Below, piece by piece: positions 28,801-42,700 of a stretch of 64,000 nucleotides of DNA (its first letter is position 1; each line of letters begins with the position of its first letter). The notes beneath the pieces were generated by a model, which had not been told where the DNA came from, made no database searches, and saw only the letters and a list, made by a program, of their open reading frames with translations. Origin of the DNA: Cryptomeria japonica (taxonomy: Eukaryota > Streptophyta > Pinopsida > Cupressales > Cupressaceae); the NCBI RefSeq assembly GCF_030272615.1, contig NC_081406.1, positions 258,529,386-258,593,385 on the forward strand, in the 5' to 3' direction. The translations under genes were made by a program, and so were the position numbers.

Positions 28801-31800
28801 CCTGAAACCAAATCCACCCCCCTCCTCCATAGCCTGCCTCTCCAAATCAGTGATGTCAGTGTCGGAAAACAATGGAGGCTGCTCCTGTGATGTCCAATCA
28901 CTGTAAGGATCTATATCATCCAAGTCAATTGGACCACCTTCTAGTTCCTCTACCTTCTTTACGCGCAATCGAAGATTATATTGCACGTAGACAAGGTCAT
29001 TGAGCCATTTCTGCGCTAACTTGCTCCTCTTCTTCGTGTGGATTGCTTCAAACAAGCTCCAATTGCGCTCACAATTGGATGAACTGCAAGGCTGACATAA
29101 GACTCTGAGGGCAAATTTTTTGAGATGTGGGGTGTTTCCACCCCAATTTTGCCACCAAGCATCTGCAAAATAAATAAAATGGAAAAGTTAGAAAGCAAAG
29201 AGAAAAGAGAAAACATAATTTATCAATCATTTTAGTCTTTAGATCCCAAAATCCAAATGGCAAATGTTATACCTGGGGTTTGAGTGGTTCTTCCTCTCCT
29301 AGCCAGCTCTAAAGAGAATAGCTTACCCCTTCCTCCCTCATAATTTTGGAGCTCACTCACAATGAGGTCTCTCTCCTCAACATTAGGTACCATCCTCTCA
29401 ATGCATGTACTGAGGCCCTCCATGACTTCTCCATTCGAATCTGAGTAAGAACCCCCGAACCTAAAACGAGGGTTGAGGAAGTACCCTGCTGCATGAATGG
29501 GTTGGTGGAGCTGATTGTTCCACCTCCTATCAACAATTTCCCAAATGGGATCAAATTTGAGCCTATCCCCCTTGTAGTAATTTTTGATAGACTCTTTGGC
29601 CCTATCCTTGGCCTCATAAAGATATCCCATTGGGGTTTTATCCCCATCCACCAAGCGAAGAACTCGAACCAAGGGCTCTGACACCTACAATTGAAAAATA
29701 CAAATTACAAAAAGATCAAAATTTAAATAATGAAGTTACAAATTAGTAATGAGAGACTTGAATCAAGAATAACTAAAATTTAAAAATTAAAGTTTTGAAG
29801 TAACAACCTTCACAATCTCTGCAGCCCTTTGTGCAAATTGGTTGTCGAAGACTATGCATGCGACAGCCTCTCCTTCAGGCTTCTTTGAATAAGGTGAGTT
29901 AAGCCATTCTCCACTCACAAACATTTGTTTCAAAGAAGTCAATGCAGCAAGAATGCTTTGCAACGTCAAGAAAATCGTTGCAAACCTTGTGACACCAGCT
30001 CTCACCAAATCTTTCCCTTGCGTGTGTTGTCTCATCAAATTTAGGACCCAAGGGTGATTGTAGATATATTTGGTGATCCTCCTTGCATCTTCCACAACTG
30101 GAGTCACCCACTCAAGTTTTCCTATGTCCTCCAAAAGAAGGTCAAGGACATGTGCTGCACAAGGTGTCCAAAAAAGAGTGGGGTGCCTCTCTTGGAGGAT
30201 TCTTCCTGCAAAAGAAGAATTTATTCTTAAGAAATATGCAACCAAGTAAAACAAAGCCCACAACAAATGAGAATATTGCTAATGCCTAAAGGTGATAATT
30301 CAAAAGGATTCTACCTGCTGACACATATGCTGCTGCATTATCTGTGATGATTTGCACCACATTCTCTACCCCCACCTCCATGATGACACGCTCCAACATT
30401 CCAGCCAATGTTTCTTCATTTTTCACCTTGTTGGAGGCATCAACAGATTTCAAGAACACTACATTGTCCTTGCAAGCGACCAAAAAATTGATGATGGTGC
30501 GGTTCTTGCCATCTATCCACCCATCAGAAAGAATGGTGCAGCCATAATTTGCCCAATCAATTTTTTGATCCTCCATCACTTCTCTTGCCCTAGCAACTGC
30601 ATTTGTGAGCAACCTATAAGTGCAAAGTGAAATTAGGTATTAGTACACAATTTTGATTTAATAAACAAGAAATCTAAAAAATAATTAAAAATGAAATCAA
30701 GTGGACTATGTAGTAATTTACTAACCTCCCACTCAAATCCCTGCGAGAAGGGGCCTCGTACCCCTTTCCTGAAACTGTCATAGCAGTCACCAAATTCAGC
30801 CAATAAGCATTCTCCGCCACATTGAATGCAATGTTGTTGAAGTACCAAAAATCAGCAACTGCAATGTCAGTTTTCTCATGTACCTCCTTATTCCATCCAC
30901 TAGCCTCTAATGATGGTTGTCCTCCAGGTGTGTTTCTGGGCACAAAATAATCACCTATCGACCCTGATCGTTGTGATGGAAGTGGAACAGGGCCCCAGGC
31001 AGGTACTCTACTAGAGGAAGCAGAAGCAATGGGCGAGCTGATGGTCGGTTTGCGGATACGTGGGCCACGCCGAGAGCCCACTATGCCCTCAAGTGCTTCT
31101 TCTTCCTCTTCAAGGTCAATAGAAACACCTTGAGATTCAGCTATGGCTGATCTCATGGCTAGTTTTGCCCTCTCCCTTTGCAATTTCTTCTCTTCCCCAG
31201 CTGCAAGTAGGGCATTCATTTGTCTTTTTATTTCTTCATTGGTCCCAGGGCATGCTCTAGCATCATGCCTATCTATTCTTGCAAGGTGGTATTTGAGGCG
31301 GTTGATGCCTCCATGAAGTATTCTCTCACACTTTATGCATATAATTGACCCAGGATCGGGTCCCTCATAGGCATACCTCCATGCCCCATCTCTAGCACCT
31401 CTAGGACGGGTGCCTATAAATCCAGATGGGCATGGATTTAGTGGCCATTGCTCCCTTGCCAAGATTAATGATTACTTAACCTACACATACAAAGTGCAAA
31501 AAAAAATTAACATTTTAGTTAAACAATTTAGCACTAAGCAAACTATCTACATTAGTTTAAATAAATTTAGACATCATTCGAAGTTTTTTTTTTTAAAAAG
31601 TAGGGTTTGAATTTTTTTTTGAAAACTAGATTCTTCAAAAAAATTGTGAAAATTCGACAAGACTTGTGTTAAATCTTGTGTAAATAACTTAGAAATGATT
31701 TAGACTACCTAGGAATCATTTGTAATCAATCTAAATGCAACAAAAAATAAACAAATTGTTTTAAAAAAGCATAGAAAAAAAAATTAAAAAACTTACCTGG

Positions 31801-34800
31801 AATCTAATTTTCCCTTCAAATCCCCTTCAAATCCACTTGGAATCACTCAATAACCACCCCAAATCACCTTCCAAGCCTTCCAAATGAGTTTCCCCCTTCT
31901 CAGCCCAAAACATAATTGGAAAACAAAAAATAAATGAATTTTTAAGCCGTTTTTGGTTGTAAAGGAAACACGAGCGAGTTTTTTTCAAAAACTCGCCAAA
32001 AACTCGGCGAGTTTTCCTGGCGAGTAGAAGTCATTACTACTCGCCAGGCCCAAAAACTCGGCGAGTTTTTGTCACTCGCCGAGTTTTCGGCGAGTATGTC
32101 ATCTATGGTTTCATCAATCAATTATTAATTTAAAATAATATAATAGATTAATATTGAATATTAAATTTTATATGATTAATAATAATATAATAATATAACA
32201 TAATAATATATTATTATTAATCAACATATATTATATGTATTCTAAATGATCATTCGACTGAAGCTACAAACATTAACAGATAGGGAATATCTTTGTCTCT
32301 TTAATAGAAAAACCCAACAGTATCGTCTTATCTCTCTGATGGTTGCAGATTTGATCTGTTTTTTATGCTCTCCCTTTTCGAGATTATTCGATCCTCAAAC
32401 ACCAATGCAATACTTAAAGCATTGATCAATAATTAATTACCAGTACAATACTGATCATAAACAGTAAAATGTTATTAGTCGGTAGTATGCAGATATAAAC
32501 AGTATTCATTATGCTATGTATGGGGAACTCATACCACAACCACTATATAGAATTGAATGGTTGTATATTTACTTTCTTATAAATGCCAAATCTCATCTCC
32601 TCCGATGATGCCTTGAATTCATGGGTGTTGTCATCTTATACTCCATCAGGCTTGGAGCATTACAACCTTTCTTCAAAGTGGTGACTGTTGGAATGGGATG
32701 GTTCCTTTGCTACTAACCGTATGTCTCTTCATGATTTAATCACTCTTTTTAATATATTGTTGTTTATTCTAACTAATCCCTCATTCTATACTACAGAAGA
32801 TCTCTGCTAGACGGAAAGACGATCAGTTCTTATCTATATATCAAACCTTACCATATCTGCTTTGCAATATCTCCGACTGTTGAGAATAGACAATTGTAGC
32901 ATGTTCTACAATCAATGAAATTGTGAAGTCTTACTTGCGTAAGACAATTTCATAATACGGTTAGGATCTGTTTACTATTTTGGTCTAGTGTCATGGCAGG
33001 GACATGACAGTCTATATTAATATTACTATTAAATACTGCATACGAACATGATCAGGCTTCATATATTAAGCATACATATTAAACGCATCCCCATGCATAC
33101 CACCAAGAACAAGAATGTTACTGCATGTAACTTAATAACAATTCTGATCTGATCTGATCAATGGTGATGTCACTGGAGGCTTTTGATTCCTTTCCTTTAT
33201 ATCTCTCAGTGTGAGGCAGAGGTCACAACTCTTCATCATGTATGCCCTTTGGCAAGAGACACACCATTTCACCATTAGCACCCTTTGAAAGAGTGCAACT
33301 GTTCATTAATTTTGCCCTTTGAAAGGGACACAACCTTTCACAATCAGATCTGCACTTCTTATTTAAATCTGATCTGCACTTCTGATTCCCAAATTATCCC
33401 CCCTTCAAATGAGTTCACTTCTCTCTTTTATACCTCATATTTGGTGGGGGGGTTGGGGGGTGGTCACAACTTATCATTTCATGCCTTTTGACCATTCATT
33501 AACTTAATTAAATTTTAATTATATTACTTTATATTCTAATTTTAATTTAATATTTATTCTTTTGCATTTTAATTTTATTATTATTATTTACCATTAAATT
33601 CTATTTCAAAGTGGGGACATTACAGTCTGCCCCACTCAAGATTGTTTGTCCTCGAGCAATGATTCCTAATATGAAATGGTTTTAAATACACACATGGAAT
33701 AAACATACTGGAAACACACTAGGCATGAACCAAACACGGAGCATACACATGGATATATGCAACATGGAGCATACACACAAATACATGTATTGTTAGATTC
33801 CTCCTTATTGACTAGAATGATTCATTGATTCGTGTTTACCCTGCAAGATGGCAGGATCAAAGCTTTGATACCAATTATAATGTCCCCATTTATAAAATGC
33901 CCTAGTTTATTTTGAATTATAATTCTTAACTATTAAGGGTGAGTTGGCGAGGGAATATCTTTGTCTCTTAAATAGAAAAAACCCAGAGTATCATCTTATC
34001 TTCCTGATGGTTGCAGGTTCAAAATGTTCTTGTAAAGTGGAAAATTGGGAACCTTAGCCAATTCTCCACATGGAAGAAAGGTGGGAACTTAACTAAGGTT
34101 CAATTTTCACTTGGGGAGACTTTAAATTCAAAAGAGAAAAATGAATCTACTAGATCCAATCCTAGAGGATGCAAGGATTGAATACTAAGCAGATTAGAAT
34201 GGAATTAACCCTCTTTTGAAAGTTGATTGATTGAATTAAGACAAAGTGCTGAAAATGGAGACAAAGTATGTGAAAACAGTGAGCTACAAATTCGGGATTC
34301 AGCTGTGCACTTGGATCTACAAAGTTTGAGATGATTCGGAGCTACTCGGTGAAATCCGGCAAAAATTGTAGGGACCGTGTGTCCGCATAGGGGTGCCCTC
34401 CTATCGGTCCTCCAAACTTTCGGCGCGTCGAAAAGGATTTTTTCGTCTCTGTGAATAAAGCTTAATTGCAGAAGTACAGTTGCGGACCTGTTTCCTACAC
34501 ACAAAAAGAAGGGGAAATGTGTTGGGAATAGGGGTTTGTCTTCAAATCAAACCCCGATTTCGGAATTAACCAAGTGGTTGAAATAATGTAAATGAAATGA
34601 CTGAAAGTAGAAATCCTCCTCTTTGAGGGGATGTTGAATTGAATGAAATTGAAATGCTTATACCTCCTTGTGAAGTTTTGTTTGCCTTCACATGGAATTA
34701 GGGTTTCATGAAGTAGAATGTTGATCTCCTCTTCAATGCTTGAAATCTTGTCTTTATTGCTGCTCCAAAGCTTGAAGGAAGACTAAAAATGCTCAATTGC

Positions 34801-36753
34801 TCTTGAATACTTGAATGCTTGATCTCTTGAATGCTTGGATGCTTTATTGAATTTCCTAATGTCTTCAAATGAGAGGGGAAATCCTTCTTATATACTTGCT
34901 AGTAGGTTTAATTGACTAATTTTCCGACTTGGGCCAACATAGGAGGGAATTCCCGCTTCAAATTTGAGTTAGGTCAAAGGGTAAGGATCAAGGGAGGTCC
35001 CAAATAGGGGATCTCAGGGCGCCACGCCCTAGTCGCAGTGGATCCTAGGGTGCCACGCCCTGGTCCTACCCTATTTTGGGGCAGGATCAAGGTGCAGGTA
35101 GAGTGCAGGGTTGAATTGCAATGTGTTTTTGATGTGCATGAGCATATTCAGGTCTCTAATCAAGCCGAGGGGCGCAAACACTAAGGCAAAGACCCAAATG
35201 TAGTCAAAAATTGCAAGGGGTGCAATTTTAGGATGTTACATTTAGCCCCCACTTTAGCGGGAGTATGAGCTTATGCAAATACCATCAGTAAAGTACAAGG
35301 AATTCAGATTGAAATACTTTCACCACATCAAGGAGGCAAGATTCACCAAGCCCCCAGTGGACTTTAGGATCTTACAACTTCAGTGATAAGGTAAAAGGGA
35401 AGATCATGAGAGAGAGAAAGAACCATGACTACAACTAGTAAGGTTCTCTTACTATGAGTCATGAAAAACATACCAAAAATTACAAAGCAGAGACAAAGTT
35501 CGCTAAGTAACTTAAAGTATCAAAAGAGAGAATCATGAGCGGAGTGTATGCCGCCACGTTAAAGCGATTGTGTACGCCTTAATGGGAGCAATTGCTTTAA
35601 GGCAGGATACACCCAAAGAAGACAAGCACGTTATCACAATAATTTAGCCCCCAAGAGAGGACAAATCAAAAGATAATGAACACAAAACACAAAGCACGAG
35701 GTGGTTTCACCTAACTTTGGAGTCAGTATGCTTTTTATGATAACTTACGTATATCATGTATATGTATACGCATAGAATCCTCTTCATCCCCCAAAGAGAG
35801 GAAATTGTTAACTTTAGTCTTTTAAATTAATTCAATACTCAGGAAAATAGAAATTTAACTTAATTTCCAGATTAATATTAATTGTTGTTAGTACTTAGGA
35901 ATTTCCAGAATTAAGTAAAAGTAAAGAAATGAACAAAATGAACACACAACACACAAGTACCCTGCGAAAACCTCCTAGGAGAAAAAACCTGACAAGAAAG
36001 ATCCTCAGATTTGATTATGCTTTAAACACAAGATTCTGATTACAACACTTATCTCTGATTGTTGTCCAAACAACAAGTTGCCAAGGTGATGTAGAGTGAT
36101 GCCCTAGTTGTAGATGATCAAGACATCCACCAGCAGAAGATAACTTTGACAGGCTAAAGCAGCATGTAGCTACATGTTCTTGCAGTTCACCAAGGAGCAG
36201 ATTCGCCAAGTGTAGGAGGGCAGATCGCATTTAGGCAGATCGCATTGTGTATGTGATATGAATTGCTTTACTTCATTTGATGAACCCATATATATATATA
36301 TCTTCCTCTAGATATAAACCTCTAAAGTCGGCTTTAGCATAAATAAACTTTATTTATTATTTATTCCTTAGCATGTTTTATAAAGCCACATCAAGTGGCG
36401 TGAGGATAGGGTCTGCCCTATTTGAGTTTGGCGTGAGAGAGAGGAGAAGGGCCCAGCCCTAAGAGTGGCGTGTGGGAAGAGAAGGGCTCAGCCCTAAGAG
36501 TGGTGTGTGAAGGGAAAAAGGGCCCAGCCCTAAAGGGTGGATTCCAATGTTTCCTTAGGCAATTGGAATCCGCTCTTCACCCTAATTACAACTAACAGAA
36601 ACCACCACAGAAGAAGGGAACACGTGTCTTTTGAGTCAACATGGGAAAGACCAAAAGAGATCTCAACGCTTTGCATCGTCCTCAAGTAGACAACACTAGG
36701 GACAACAAATAGAAGAATAGGGAGAACAAATAGAAGAATGTCACAAACAAGCA

Positions 36754-36794
<41 letters not shown>

Positions 36795-39700
36795 TACATT
36801 GCTAATGGAGCTAATGGAGCATGTCGTTGTCCCCCCAATCTTGTTGATCATTATTTTGGGAAGGTGGACATCAAGCACAGTAGATGGAGCTATCGCAAGT
36901 TCCAAACAAGGACCATGCTCTAATGATAAGTCACTTTGTTTGTTACTAGGAGCTAGGATTAATGTTTTAGAAAATTTTGCAAATAAGTCATTGTCAACGT
37001 CAACATATTCATCATTAGAAATATCAGGATCAACATTTTCATCATTAAGAACATTTTCACCCATTTCTTCATCAAAATTAATAAGAATAGGAGCTCTAAT
37101 AGGAATAGAACTTAAACCATCATTTGTCTTAAGCATTTTGCGTCTTGGAGAATTAGGTGGAACATCTTGTTTAGGAGAAAATGGAATCATGTCAACAATT
37201 GGTGTTTTAGGAGAAGAAATGGTTTGGGAAGCAACTTCATGAGCTCTAGCACAACGTCTTCGTTGGCATTCTCTCGCACAACGGTTTCGTCTAGTCTTGG
37301 CTAAAGGTTGGGGAGGGTTAGGTTCATTAGGTATAGGCTTCGTCTCTTCTTTTAAGGAAGGATGAATGGGTTGAGGTCTTTTAAGTTGGACAATAGGAGA
37401 GGTCGGTTGCTTCTCTCTATAAGATGGAGGAGGAGGAACCGCACCATACAAAGGAGAAATGGGAGGTTTAGGAAGGATACCGGGTCCATCATGAGGAGGG
37501 ATAGGTCTAACTTTAGGAGGGATAGTTTGTTTTTTAGGGGGAAGAGTTTTTCTACCTTTGGGAGGAAGAGGAGACTCATTCATAGGGGAAGGAATAGACT
37601 TTTCTTTAGGAAGAGGAATATCTCTTTTCTTGGGTGAAAGGATACTCTTCTCTTTAGGAGAAGGAATAGGCGCCTCTTTGGGAAGAAGACTATTTCTTTC
37701 CTTAGGAGGAAGAACAAACTTATCCTCAAGAAGGGGTATATGATCATCAAGAGGAATGCTAAGTGTTGGATTTCTAGGTTTGCTCAAGGATAAAATCATT
37801 TCATTTTTCTATTTCTGATATGATCTAAAAAGAACATCACTTCTAGGTTCAAGAGGCTTGAATTGTTCGGACCAAAAATAATCAAGACAAACATCTCCAC
37901 ATCTCATTGTAGGTTGAAATATGCGATGATTAACAGTTACAATTTTACCATTATGAGGAAATTTCAAACACTTGTGAACAGTAGAAGCGATTGCTTTCAT
38001 GGAAGAGAGCCAAGGATGTCCCAACTTCACACGAAATTGATCAAATGTAGGAATGATAGCAAATTGAACATTTAAGCATTTAGTGCCAACATCAATAGGA
38101 AGTGTTATAGAACCAATAACTGAACAAAAGAAGCCATCAAAAACTTTAACTATCACATTAGTATCATCGTACATCACTTGATGGAATTGCAAAGTATAAA
38201 GAAATTATGCAGTTATCACATTAACCATGCAAGCAAGATCAATAAGGACTCCTCTAGTGGGTATACTTTTGATTTTTGCACTTATGTATAAGGGGCCATC
38301 GGGCACCTTAATGGTCTCACTAGGATCAAATGTTATGCACAAATCCTTAGGAGGTTCTTGTTGATCTACAAGGTTCACCACGTTATTAGTTTCAAGTGTC
38401 ACGTCATTGGGAGAGAAAGCAAGATGCTCAATTTCAATTACATTAGTGGAATGGGATGCTAAAGGATCAGTGAAAATTTGAAGGTTCTAATTAGGAGGAG
38501 CTACGGATTTGTTTCCTTTATCATTCACACCTGCCACAGATATAGTATTGTTGTCAATCAATTCTTGAGTCTTACTTCTCAATGAAAAACACTTTTCAGT
38601 ATCATGACCAGGTTGATGATGATATTGACAAAAAGATTTAGCATTAAAATAAGGGGAAGTTGTTTTAGATGGATCAATTGGTTTGATTTGGGAAAGTTTT
38701 AGGACATTCTTTTGTATTAACTGAGACATAATGCTATGCAAAGATTCATTCAAAGGAGTAAATTTTTTTTCTCTTTTAAAAAATTTAGACAAAGGAGGCA
38801 CACCTGTAGCACCTACAAACTGACTGTTGTTGTTGTTGTCATTGAATTTGATGAATCCTTTGTTTAGTTTGAACTTAGCAAACAGTTGTTGAGCACTATC
38901 ACCCTTATCACTTGGAGCCATGGAAGAGGATGATTGTTCCAATTGACTCACAGTCAAATGATAATTGTGAAGTACTACGCACAATTGCGGAAAGGAAGTA
39001 AACTAAGCTAAGAGAAGTTTATCCCTACTGTCTTTTTGTAAATTAGCAATGATAATCTTTTGAATATCTTGATCAGGCACAGGAAAAGAAATCTGAGAAT
39101 ACAAATGCTTATATCTACCAATAAAATCAGTCACTTTTTCTTTAGCACCATGATTACAATGCATTAAATAAGTCAAAGTAACTTTAGGACCAATGTTATT
39201 GTGAAATTGTTGAATAAAAGCATTAGCCAGTTGTTGAAAAGAAGTAATCGAATAAGGAGGCAAAGAACAATACCATTGCAAAGCTCTATCCCTCAATGTT
39301 CTAGTAAGCAATTTTGCTAACAACCTTTGATCATGAGCAAAGTCACTACACAAAGTTTGGAATGTTTCAACATGAGTTAAGGGATCACCTTTTCCATTAT
39401 AAAGTTCCAATTGAGGGACTTCTACATGTTTAGGAGGGACGGCTCTAACAATGTCATGAGATAATGGGCTCGCTACATCAAACGTGGGCACATTATACTT
39501 TGATTGATTCATAGAAGCTATTTGTTGTTGTAAGGAAGACATTGTTTGGGCAAGACTATTGATTGTAGCTTCGGTAGAAGGGTTGAAATGAGACATGTTG
39601 GAGTGCTAGAGGGTGGAGTAACATTGTTGAATGAAGGAAGAGATTGAGAATAAGATCGAACACTATGATAAGTGGGTAATGGAGACAATTGGGTATCACA

Positions 39701-42700
39701 TGGAAGACTCATGGGATGAATGAAGGAATTGTGATTAAAGGAGTTGCCCCCTTGACTAACATTTATAGGTGGTGACTATGATTGGGTAACAAGGGGAACA
39801 CTCATGGTAGGAGGAATGAAAGAAGAGGTATTTCCCCCATGACTAACATTTGTAGGTATGACATTTTGGGTAGAAGTAGCCATGATGTTTGATGTGAAGG
39901 TAAGGAACACTAGTCATGGAAGTTCTCAAAGGAATAGCATGATTAATTTGTCTAGGAGGTTGTGTATAACCTAGGTTTTCAGCACAACTCTTCATAGGCA
40001 TGATATTAGAATCAACAATATGAGCAATACCACGCAAGATATCAACACCATGTTTATCACTTTGAATCAATCTTTTTAATCCTTCAATCAATGGGAGAGC
40101 TTCATTATCCGGGTATTCTTGACTAATCCATTGTTGAAGATTGTCAAATCGATTGTCCATCTTCACCAATTGGTCAATGGATACTCTACTCAGTGATTCT
40201 TCCTCATTGTAAAATTATCAAGAGGATAAACAAGAACATCTCAAGGATGGGAAGAAGCAGCAATATCCTCAGTGAAAAGAATTAGGCTCCATTTCCTCGG
40301 TAATTAAACCTTGGGTGACCTTAATTCTACAACTTTTTCCAATGAGGATACTATAGGTATGACTGATAGCAGTAAAACTCATGCACTAGGGAAAAGAAAT
40401 TGAAAATTAGGGCTTTAATTTTGAAAGTTTGAAAGGAGGGAAAATCAAAATTAAAATTAGGGTTTTCCAAATTTAACCTCTTAATTAAAATTTTGAAAAT
40501 TTGAAATGTTGAGATATTGAAGAAAAATGTTGAGATATTGAAGAAATCAATTTAAATTTAAAAATTAGGGTATGCGTAGTGAACCACTTAATTTTAAAAT
40601 TCAAATTGACAATGGAAATGTTGAAATTCAGATTTGTTCTCGACTTTAGGGTGACCTAAAATCAATAAAATTTCACAAATCTCTGGAATTGTGCAGTAAA
40701 ATACAGTCAAAACAAGCTCCCAAAAATTTAGCAGAAGAGGTCGAGACCAAGTAGGTAGCGACTTGCTCCGAACACATAGTTCGACCAACTTTTTTCCAAA
40801 TTTTCGGGGAAGCAACATATTATGATTTTAACGTGAATTCCAGAAGGATATGGGAATTGGAGATATCGAGATATGCAAAATTAAGCCATGAAGGTCGAAA
40901 TAGGACACTTAGGATGTTTGATAAAAGGATTAATTGAAGGACAACAAAAAGGGCACACCTGAGGGCCAACTTTTTATGATGTTTAGAGGGAAGACAAGAG
41001 GCTTTAGATTTGAATCAATTAAGTGCTTAAAGGAAGATTTGAAATTGCACAAGGTTGATTGAATTTTAAAAATTGCGGTTTGTTGCATAAACCACTTAAT
41101 TTTAACAATTTAAATTTGAGATTTTGAATGTTGCAAGGAGGGAAAATGAATTTTTGAAATTGAAACAAAGGCCAAATTCAAGATCTACGCAATCCACAAG
41201 GTCAATTTTAAAATTAAAAATTAGGGTTTTGTGATTCAACCACTTAATTTTAAAAAAAAAATTGAAAATTTAAAGTGTAAATGAAAACTTGAATTGCAAA
41301 ATTGAAAAGTTCTCAGATCTAAAACAATCAATCCAATTTAGACAAATGACAAGCTCAATTTTGAATCTAAAAATTAGGATTTTTGTGAATTCAACCTCTA
41401 AATTTTTTAAAATTGCAAAGAAATTAAGACTGTAAATGAAAATTGAAATTTTAAATTGCATGCATTCGAATCTGAAAACAAAAATCAGAAGCAAGCATAA
41501 GACATGTCAGGTTCACCAAAATGTAAAGTGGAAATTTGGGAACCTTAGCCAATTCTCCACGTGGAAGAAAGGTGGGAACTTAACTAAGGTTCAATTTTCA
41601 CTTGGGGAGACTTTACATCAAAAGAGGGGGATGAATCTACTAGATCCAATCCTAGAGGATGCAAGGATTGAATACTAAGCAGATTGGAATGGAATTAACC
41701 CTCTTTTGTAAGTTGATTGATTGAATTAAGATAAAGTGCTGAAATTGAAGACAAAGTATGCGAAAACAATGAGCTACTAACTCGGGATTCAGCCGTGCAC
41801 TTGGATCTAAGAAGTTTGAGATGATTCGGAGCTGCTCTACGAAATCCGGCAAAAGTTGAAGTGACCATGTGTTCGAACAGGGGCGCCCTCGTATCGGTCC
41901 TCCGAACTTTCCGCACGTCGAAAGGGTTTTTCCATCTTTGTGAATAAAGCTTAATTCTAGAAATACAGTTGCACACCTGTTTCCTGCACACAGAAAGAAG
42001 GGGAAATGTTTTGGGAATAGGGGTTTGTCTTCATATCAAACCCCGGTTTTGGATTTTAACCAAGTGGTTGAAATAATGTAAATGAAATGACTGAAAGTAG
42101 AAATCCTCCTCTTTGAGGGGATGTTGAATTGAATGAAATTGAAATGCTTATACCTCCTTGTGAAGTTTTGTTTGCTTTCACATGGAATTAGGGTTTCATG
42201 AAGTAGAATGTTGATCTCCTCTTCAATGCTTGAAATCTTGTCTCTATTGCTGCTCCAAAGCTTGAAAGAAGACTGAAAATGCTCAATTGCTCTTGAATGC
42301 TTGAATGCTTGGATGCTTGATTGAATTTCCTAATATCTTCAAATGAAAGGGAAAATCTCTCTTATATACTTCCTAGTAGGTTTAATTGACTGATTTTCCG
42401 ACTTGGGCCAACATAGGAGGGAATTCCTGCTTCAAATTTGAGTTAGGTCAAAGGGGAGAGGATCAAGGGAGGTCCCAAATAGGGGATCCCAGGGTGCCAT
42501 GCCCTGGTCACAGTGGATCCAAGGGCGCCACGCCCTAGTCCTGCCCTATTTTGGGGCAAGATCAAGGTGCAGGCAGAGTACAGGGTTGAATTGCAATGTA
42601 TTTTTGATGTGCATGAGCATATTCAGGTCTCTCATCAGGCCGAGGGGTGCAAACACTAATGCAAAGATCCAAATGTAGTCGAAATTTCAAGGGGTGCAAT

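Larger units (their letters stand above)
25656..32278 (-). mobile_element. Non-autonomous copia-like LTR element with minisatellite
   Basis: Inserted in the left LTR of the TRIM-like element with TSD GATAG (25651-25655 and 32279-32283). Left LTR 25656-25991 (336 bp). Right LTR 28024-32278 is interrupted by the hAT transposon and is 361 bp without it. On the minus strand the LTR starts TGTTAATG and ends TCAACA. A perfect initiator-Met-type primer-binding site TGGTATCAGAGC (plus 28012-28023) abuts the 5' LTR, and the polypurine tract GCTAAGAGGGAG abuts the 3' LTR at 25992. The 2.0-kb internal region has no gag or pol, only a 41-bp minisatellite and non-coding text. The size difference between the LTRs is one indel of about 25 bp near 28140. 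Confidence 0.9.

Noticed and set aside
29357-30630. Overlapping plus and minus frames within the hAT transposase region
   Set aside because: Shadows of the transposase exons. Only the frame joined by GT-AG sites carries the hAT motifs.
33285-33491. Short plus-strand frame and its twin at 46057-46272
   Set aside because: They are the same stretch of the two LTRs of the TRIM-like element. Both are non-coding LTR sequence.
36799-37637. Plus-strand open frames opposite the proline-rich ORF
   Set aside because: They are antisense shadows of the minus-strand ORF. The element's LTR, primer site and polypurine tract all indicate the minus orientation.
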